DNA from: Aliiglaciecola sp. 3_MG-2023
Lineage (GTDB): Bacteria; Pseudomonadota; Gammaproteobacteria; Enterobacterales; Alteromonadaceae
Direction of reading: 5' to 3'
Length of the DNA: 64,000 bases
Assembly (NCBI RefSeq): GCF_030548205.1
Contig: NZ_JAUORV010000017.1
Span: 1 to 64,000, forward strand
Shown here piece after piece: positions 60,112-64,000 of this stretch. The notes beneath the pieces are model-generated. The model worked only from the letters and a program-made list of their open reading frames with translations. It had not been told where the DNA came from and made no database searches. Each line of letters starts with the position of its first letter. The first letter of the stretch is position 1. Position numbers and translations under genes: made by a program.

Positions 60112-60756
60112 TCAATCCTCTTTGGCTATTTGTTTTAGCGCTTGCTCGAAAATCTCTGTTGGTTGGCCACCGCTTATAAGGTGTTTATTATTAACAATGA
60201 CTGCAGGAACAGAACTGATCCCGGCTTGTTGGTAATGGGCTTGGGCTTTTCGTACATCTTGTTCAAACATATCAGAGTTGAGAATTTCCGCTGCCTTTTC
60301 TGAATCTAAACCGACCTGTTCAACTACCTCTAGCAATTGCTTATGATCACTTGGATTACCTGACTGTTTAAAATAGAGATCGAATAATGCGAGTTTGAGT
60401 TCTGTTTGTTTACCGCACTCATGGGCCCAATGAAGCAGGCGATGAGCATCAAAGGTATTAAAAATTCGCCCCCCTCCACGGTTGCCGAATTCATACCCTA
60501 CCTCTAAACCGCGCTGTTTAATTGCTTCACGATTTTGTTCAGCTTGTTCCAGGCTGATGCCATACTTTTGGGTAATGTGCTCACCAATTTCTTGACCTTC
60601 GGGGGGCATCTGCGGATTAAGTTCAAAGGGTTGCCAGTCAATATTAACCGTTATTTCTCCAGCCAAATGACTAATTGCTTTGGAGAGTGATTTATAACCG
60701 ATGATGCACCATGGACAAGATACATCGGAAACTATGTCGATCTGCATGTTTTTCAA
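60112..60756 (-). CDS. DsbA-family oxidoreductase, FrnE-like
   Basis: Thioredoxin-fold protein of the FrnE branch, which acts as a cytoplasmic disulfide or dithiol oxidoreductase. The active site is SCPWCIIGY near residues 13-21, and the cis-proline loop is GISSVPAVIVNNKHLISGGQP. There is no signal peptide. Length 214, typical. It may be co-transcribed with nothing else: the DUF2937 gene lies 31 bases upstream on the same strand. The physiological substrate is unknown. Confidence 0.88.
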   Translation of the reverse strand: MKNMQIDIVSDVSCPWCIIGYKSLSKAISHLAGEITVNIDWQPFELNPQMPPEGQEIGEHITQKYGISLEQAEQNREAIKQRGLEVGYEFGNRGGGRIFNTFDAHRLLHWAHECGKQTELKLALFDLYFKQSGNPSDHKQLLEVVEQVGLDSEKAAEILNSDMFEQDVRKAQAHYQQAGISSVPAVIVNNKHLISGGQPTEIFEQALKQIAKED

Positions 60757-60787
60757 TTTTAATCCTTATCAAATAACTGAGTTTAAT

Positions 60788-61324
60788 TTAAGAGTGGCTA
60801 TGTTGATGATTACGAAGTTTACCCACACACTTACGACAAGTGAACGTTGTGGTATCTATGCTTAGCAGTAATATCACTGCGAAACCGATCCCCCAAAAGA
60901 TAGCCAAAGGATTCAAAGGTACCGTAAAATTAAAGGCCTGGAAGGCTTCCAACCTGAGTTGTTCGTCAGCTTCGTGAACTAAATGCCAAGCTTGTTTAAT
61001 GGGATGTTGCGTCATAGCAAAATTTTCAGCTTGTAACAATTCAACACGCTGATAAATTGCCCTGATACTATTAGCATCTTGTTTGAATACAGGGTCGTTA
61101 CTTTCACTATAATGAGCAATAAGTTTTTCAATATTGCCACCAAAGTGCCTGTTAGCAGTGACTTGAAAGCCCGAAAGATTTTGTTTGGCTTCAATTAAAT
61201 GGGCATCAACTCGTTGTTGATATTGTTGCATGAAGCCAGGAGCTTGTACGCCAATTAACACGCCACTTGCGAATAAAAAAAGTCGTAGATAATCTGCAAA
61301 TTGTCGGAGTAACCATCTGATCAT
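60788..61324 (-). CDS. DUF2937 membrane protein
   Basis: Predicted inner-membrane protein of 178 residues. N-terminal hydrophobic segment (about 10-32, RLFLFASGVLIGVQAPGF), a central helical part (about 35-130) with QYQQRVDAHL, and a C-terminal transmembrane helix (LAIFWGIGFAVILLLSI) ending in a basic tail with two cysteines. The pattern fits DUF2937. The function is not known. It is 31 bases upstream of the frnE-like gene, same strand. Confidence 0.75.
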   Translation of the reverse strand: MIRWLLRQFADYLRLFLFASGVLIGVQAPGFMQQYQQRVDAHLIEAKQNLSGFQVTANRHFGGNIEKLIAHYSESNDPVFKQDANSIRAIYQRVELLQAENFAMTQHPIKQAWHLVHEADEQLRLEAFQAFNFTVPLNPLAIFWGIGFAVILLLSIDTTTFTCRKCVGKLRNHQHSHS

Positions 61325-61430
61325 ACTGACTTACTCAATTGTATACGTTAAAAAAAGTGAATCGTCTTGCTCCTAACCTCGGCAACTTCTATAGTGAGGC
61401 AAGATGCACATTTATGACAGGTAAAAGGCA

Positions 61431-61817
61431 GTGAAGTTTAGTTTAAACTCAAAAACCCCCTCAATAGTGACAGTTTTAACTGCTACGCTGATATTTTCAA
61501 TGGAAACTAACGCCCAAGACAATGGGACGTTGCAAATGACGTCACAAACTTGTCCCGAGGAATTTTATTCGTTGCCCTTGTTCCCCGCACCCAAATTATG
61601 CCAAGTGTTTGCTCCTGAACTGCCGGCTAGTTTGACCTACCACGCAGCCACTGATCAACAAAGTGCCTTGGGCTTTTATATCGAGAAACTGGGACAAGCT
61701 GACCAGGTTAAAACCCTAAAAGGTCGGATTATGATGCAATATGATGACGCTAAAAAGATCATTATCCTATCCAAAGATGGGGCTGGGACACAAATCGATG
61801 TATTGGTGAAGTCCTAG
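61431..61817 (+). CDS. small secreted protein of unknown function
   Basis: Not recognised. 128 residues: a signal peptide (SIVTVLTATLIFSMETNA, cleavage before QDN) and about 97 mature residues with two cysteines (QTCPEEF and PKLCQVF) that could pair, and a C-terminal strand-rich segment. The ATG at 61431 has AGGCAG six bases upstream. It lies divergent from the DUF2937 gene. The domain resembles a small periplasmic fold, but no family is assigned. Confidence 0.65.
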   Translation: MKFSLNSKTPSIVTVLTATLIFSMETNAQDNGTLQMTSQTCPEEFYSLPLFPAPKLCQVFAPELPASLTYHAATDQQSALGFYIEKLGQADQVKTLKGRIMMQYDDAKKIIILSKDGAGTQIDVLVKS

Positions 61818-62001
61818 CGTTTTCACGTCCAGATTGCTGCTCTATACTTCTGCACTTTTAGTTAAAAAATTTTAAGCTCCACTTCTGACAGAGTTGTTAC
61901 CTTGTGGCACTGTCTTTGCTATTTATCCATAAAGATTACAAATTTGATGATGAATTGACAAAAACGTCAATTTTTTGTCTTTTTTATTGAGGAAAGCCCT
62001 T

Positions 62002-62595
62002 ATGGAACTAGCCATTATTTTAATGATGATGTTAATCATAGTCGCAATAGCCGCACTTAAGTTAAGTGACAATGGTTTATCATTCCCATTTAAACGAAAA
62101 GCCTCCCTACTCACCCACACTGAGCTTAGCTTTTTAGATTTAATCGAAAGTGCCATGGGCCAGCGCTACCGGGTATTGTGTAGAACAAGATTGTCTGAAA
62201 TCGTTTCTTTGCGTCAAAATACTGACAAACGTGCCGCGAAACATGCACTTATCAAAGCGTCAAGTCGTCAGTTAGATTTTGTATTGTGCCATAAATCCGA
62301 TATGAGCCCAGTTATGGCAATAGATTTAGTCCACAACGGCGGCAAAGATGGTTATAAAACCCAACGCGATTGGTATGTCACCAGTGCTTTGGATGCCGCT
62401 CGAATCCCCCATTTGCGTATAAAGGTAAAATCGGGATACACGAAAGCGGAATTAAAAGAATGTATAGATGCGAAGCTTGCGACAGTGCAACGCAAAACAC
62501 CTAAGCCTGTTGTACCAGGTACCAACAATCCAGATAACCCTCGCGCGGATAAACCGAAAAGACCTATACGCTCAAATCGTCCTGTCGCAGCCTAA
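62002..62595 (+). CDS. membrane-anchored DUF2726 protein
   Basis: One N-terminal membrane helix (AIILMMMLIIVAIAAL) is followed by a DUF2726 domain (about 35-155): LLTHTELSFLDLIESAMGQRYRVLCRTRLSEI, then LDFVLCHKSDMSPVMAIDLVH and RDWYVTSALDAARIPHLRI. DUF2726 is a restriction-endonuclease-like fold; here FVLCHK...AIDLVH stands where catalytic D..ExK residues would be, and the acid pattern is incomplete. A basic, proline-rich tail follows. ATG 62002 has AGGA eight bases upstream; an earlier TTG at 61975 is less likely. Nuclease activity is not assured. Confidence 0.82.
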   Translation: MELAIILMMMLIIVAIAALKLSDNGLSFPFKRKASLLTHTELSFLDLIESAMGQRYRVLCRTRLSEIVSLRQNTDKRAAKHALIKASSRQLDFVLCHKSDMSPVMAIDLVHNGGKDGYKTQRDWYVTSALDAARIPHLRIKVKSGYTKAELKECIDAKLATVQRKTPKPVVPGTNNPDNPRADKPKRPIRSNRPVAA

Positions 62596-62625
62596 TTGAC
62601 AAGAAACTTATTAGGATAAATTGCT

Positions 62626-62661
62626 CGCCCTTTGCTGAAAACAACATCAAAGGGCGTTTTT
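62626..62661 (+). terminator. rho-independent terminator after the DUF2726 gene
   Basis: A perfect 9-bp stem CGCCCTTTG (62626-62634) / CAAAGGGCG (62648-62656) with a 13-base loop, followed by TTTTT. It lies 30 bases past the stop. Confidence 0.9.
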
Positions 62662-62763
62662 CGAACATCTAATCCTGTTCTTTTCATTTTATCTTGCCGC
62701 AATCCTCGCATTTTGAGTCGGTAAATATTAAAATCCGCGCAAATTCAATTAACTAAAAATATC

Positions 62764-63471
62764 ATGAAAATAGCAATTCTAGGCGCTATGGATCAAGAAG
62801 TAGCATTGCTAAAAGAAACTCTTGAAAACGTAGAAGTATCTGAGTACGCCCACCTTAATTTTTATTCTGGTCAATTAAATGGCGTCGATGTAATAGTCGC
62901 AAAATGTGGAATAGGTAAAGTAGCTGCGTCCGTAGCCACAACAATCCTGATAGATCGTTTCGCCCCTGACTTTGTGGTGAACACCGGCTCGGCAGGTGGC
63001 TTTGACACAGATTTGAATATTGGTGATCTCGTTATTGGAACCAGTGTTCAGCACCATGATGTCGATCTCACTCATTTTGGTTATGAACGCGGTCAGGTAT
63101 ACGGTATGCCAGCCATCTTTCCTTGTGACCAACGCCTCATAGAGGCCGCAGAGCACGCCGCTAAAGACGTTGTACATGTTAAAAGTAAGCGCGGTTTAAT
63201 ATGTACTGGCGATTCCTTTATTGGATGTGATGATGCAGCTTCACGGTTAAGAGGACTCTTTCCTGACATGAGAGCAGTGGAAATGGAAGGCGCAGCTATC
63301 GGCCAAACTTGTTATATGCTGGATACGCCTTTTGTAGTGATTCGTTCGTTATCAGATATTGCCGGACAAACTTCATCGGTTTCATTTAAATCATATATTG
63401 ATCAAGCCGCTAAAAATTCTGCTGAGCTAGTAATGAGTATGATTGCAGAAATGGCTGAGCAGCAGAGTTAA
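62764..63471 (+). CDS. mtnN: 5'-methylthioadenosine/S-adenosylhomocysteine nucleosidase
   Basis: Cleaves adenine from methylthioadenosine and S-adenosylhomocysteine; feeds methionine salvage and AI-2-type recycling. Family features: the N-terminal KIAILGAMDQEVALL with catalytic Glu12, NTGSAGGF, the GLICTGDSFIG segment, AVEMEGAAIGQTCY (catalytic Glu at about 176), and RSLSDIAG (catalytic Asp). 235 residues. A CobD/CbiB-like gene follows after five bases. Confidence 0.96.
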   Translation: MKIAILGAMDQEVALLKETLENVEVSEYAHLNFYSGQLNGVDVIVAKCGIGKVAASVATTILIDRFAPDFVVNTGSAGGFDTDLNIGDLVIGTSVQHHDVDLTHFGYERGQVYGMPAIFPCDQRLIEAAEHAAKDVVHVKSKRGLICTGDSFIGCDDAASRLRGLFPDMRAVEMEGAAIGQTCYMLDTPFVVIRSLSDIAGQTSSVSFKSYIDQAAKNSAELVMSMIAEMAEQQS

Positions 63472-63476
63472 CCCTG

Positions 63477-64000
63477 ATGATGGCTGAGTATGAAGCCCTT
63501 CAGCAATCTGGTTTTTTACCTTTATTGGTAATCATAATCGCCTTGCTATTGGAGTGGCTAATACCTTGGCCGGAAAAAGCACACCCTCTGACACTTTTGC
63601 GGCTAATGGCAACCAATCTAGCCGCAAGAGTTAATCCTAATGCACCTAGAAGCGCTGCGCAGCAACGTATCTCTGGCAGTCTAGCAATTATCGTTCTGTT
63701 AGCTCCAATATTAGTGATTATTTCAATCCCCTTATTTCTGGCCCAATACCCACTATTTTTTGATGCCATAATGTTACTTGTTGCCATTCAGTTTCAACCT
63801 ATCAGACGTCATTTTAAAGGACTTGAAAAAGCTTTAAAGTCAGAGAAAAAGAATCTGGCAAGGCATCACTTAAATGGAATTGTACTTCGAGATACCAGTA
63901 CCCTTTCGCCCATGGGGATAGCAAAAGCGGCAATTGAATCCCTGAATCAGCGATTCATATATCAGCAATTAGCCATAATTTTTTGGTATTTGTTAGCTGG
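63477..64000 (+). CDS. CobD/CbiB-family membrane protein (3' end beyond window)
   Basis: Partial frame starting ATGATG at 63477, five bases after mtnN, and open to the window end (174 codons seen). The N-terminal part has a membrane segment (FLPLLVIIIALLLEWLI), a second hydrophobic pair (LAIIVLLAPILVIISIPLFL), then GIVLRDTSTLSPMGIAKAAIESLNQRF and an IIFWYLLAG segment. The R-T-S-L..G..KA.IES pattern fits the CobD/CbiB (adenosylcobinamide-phosphate synthase) family. Many Alteromonadales carry a shortened relative beside mtnN. Whether it joins aminopropanol in cobalamin synthesis is open. Confidence 0.7.
   Translation, partial: MMAEYEALQQSGFLPLLVIIIALLLEWLIPWPEKAHPLTLLRLMATNLAARVNPNAPRSAAQQRISGSLAIIVLLAPILVIISIPLFLAQYPLFFDAIMLLVAIQFQPIRRHFKGLEKALKSEKKNLARHHLNGIVLRDTSTLSPMGIAKAAIESLNQRFIYQQLAIIFWYLLA

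Overview
The window looks like a chromosomal segment of a marine gammaproteobacterium of the order Alteromonadales, probably Alteromonadaceae of the Paraglaciecola/Glaciecola type. This is inferred from the AT-rich base composition, a large TonB-dependent receptor beside a surface lipoprotein, a TonB2/TtpC-type energising operon, and E. coli-like housekeeping gene order (murB-birA-pantothenate kinase-thrU-tyrU; zapE-zapG-degQ-degS; murA-ibaG-mlaBCDEF; yrbG-kdsD-kdsC-lptCAB-rpoN-hpf-ptsN-rapZ-npr; gltBD). No prophage, CRISPR array or rRNA operon was seen. All calls come from reading the sequence; no database search was run.

Layout. 1-3.0 kb (minus strand): murB, birA and a type III pantothenate kinase (coaX) lead into tRNA-Thr(TGT) and tRNA-Tyr(GTA), the latter cut by the window edge. 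3.2-6.0 kb: a lipoprotein-type oligopeptidase B and a DUF4136 lipoprotein. 6.2-11.3 kb: a six-gene TonB2-like operon (DUF3450, TtpC-like MotA/TolQ protein, ExbB, ExbD, TonB, TPR protein). 11.8-14.6 kb: accessory region with a CpeT-like secreted protein, a possible 34-residue membrane peptide and a RAYT-type Y1 transposase flanked by short inverted repeats. 14.8-21.8 kb: a TonB-dependent receptor and a 1260-residue repeat-bearing lipoprotein, perhaps a nutrient (glycan) capture and uptake pair powered by the TonB operon nearby. 22.4-24.0 kb: an unrecognised secreted protein overlapping a secreted S1-family protease.

24.2-29.4 kb (minus strand) is the most coherent accessory system: an NsrR-like Rrf2 regulator, a 1-Cys peroxiredoxin, a persulfide-dioxygenase-like metallo-beta-lactamase protein, a rhodanese, a periplasmic DsrE-like protein, a TsdB-like dihaem cytochrome c and a TsdA-like thiosulfate dehydrogenase. 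Together they look like a module for sulfane-sulfur handling and thiosulfate/tetrathionate redox chemistry. Just upstream lie three short repeats related to the ends of the RAYT element.

30-50 kb is core: a YeeN-type YebC protein, zapE, zapG, two HtrA proteases, murA, the Mla phospholipid transport operon (minus), and, after a divergent promoter region, the LPS-transport/Kdo genes with rpoN and the nitrogen phosphotransferase genes (plus), then an MgtE Mg2+ transporter and an EamA transporter. 50.9-64 kb: arcB (minus), a 0.8-kb gene-free region, gltB-gltD (glutamate synthase), a FrnE-like oxidoreductase, three little-known small proteins, mtnN, and a CobD/CbiB-like membrane protein running off the end.

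Most worth following up: the NsrR/sulfur cluster, the RAYT element with its dispersed repeats, the recent 711-bp internal duplication in the surface lipoprotein, an ArcB with only one of the two E. coli redox cysteines, and an EamA gene that seems to start at ATT.
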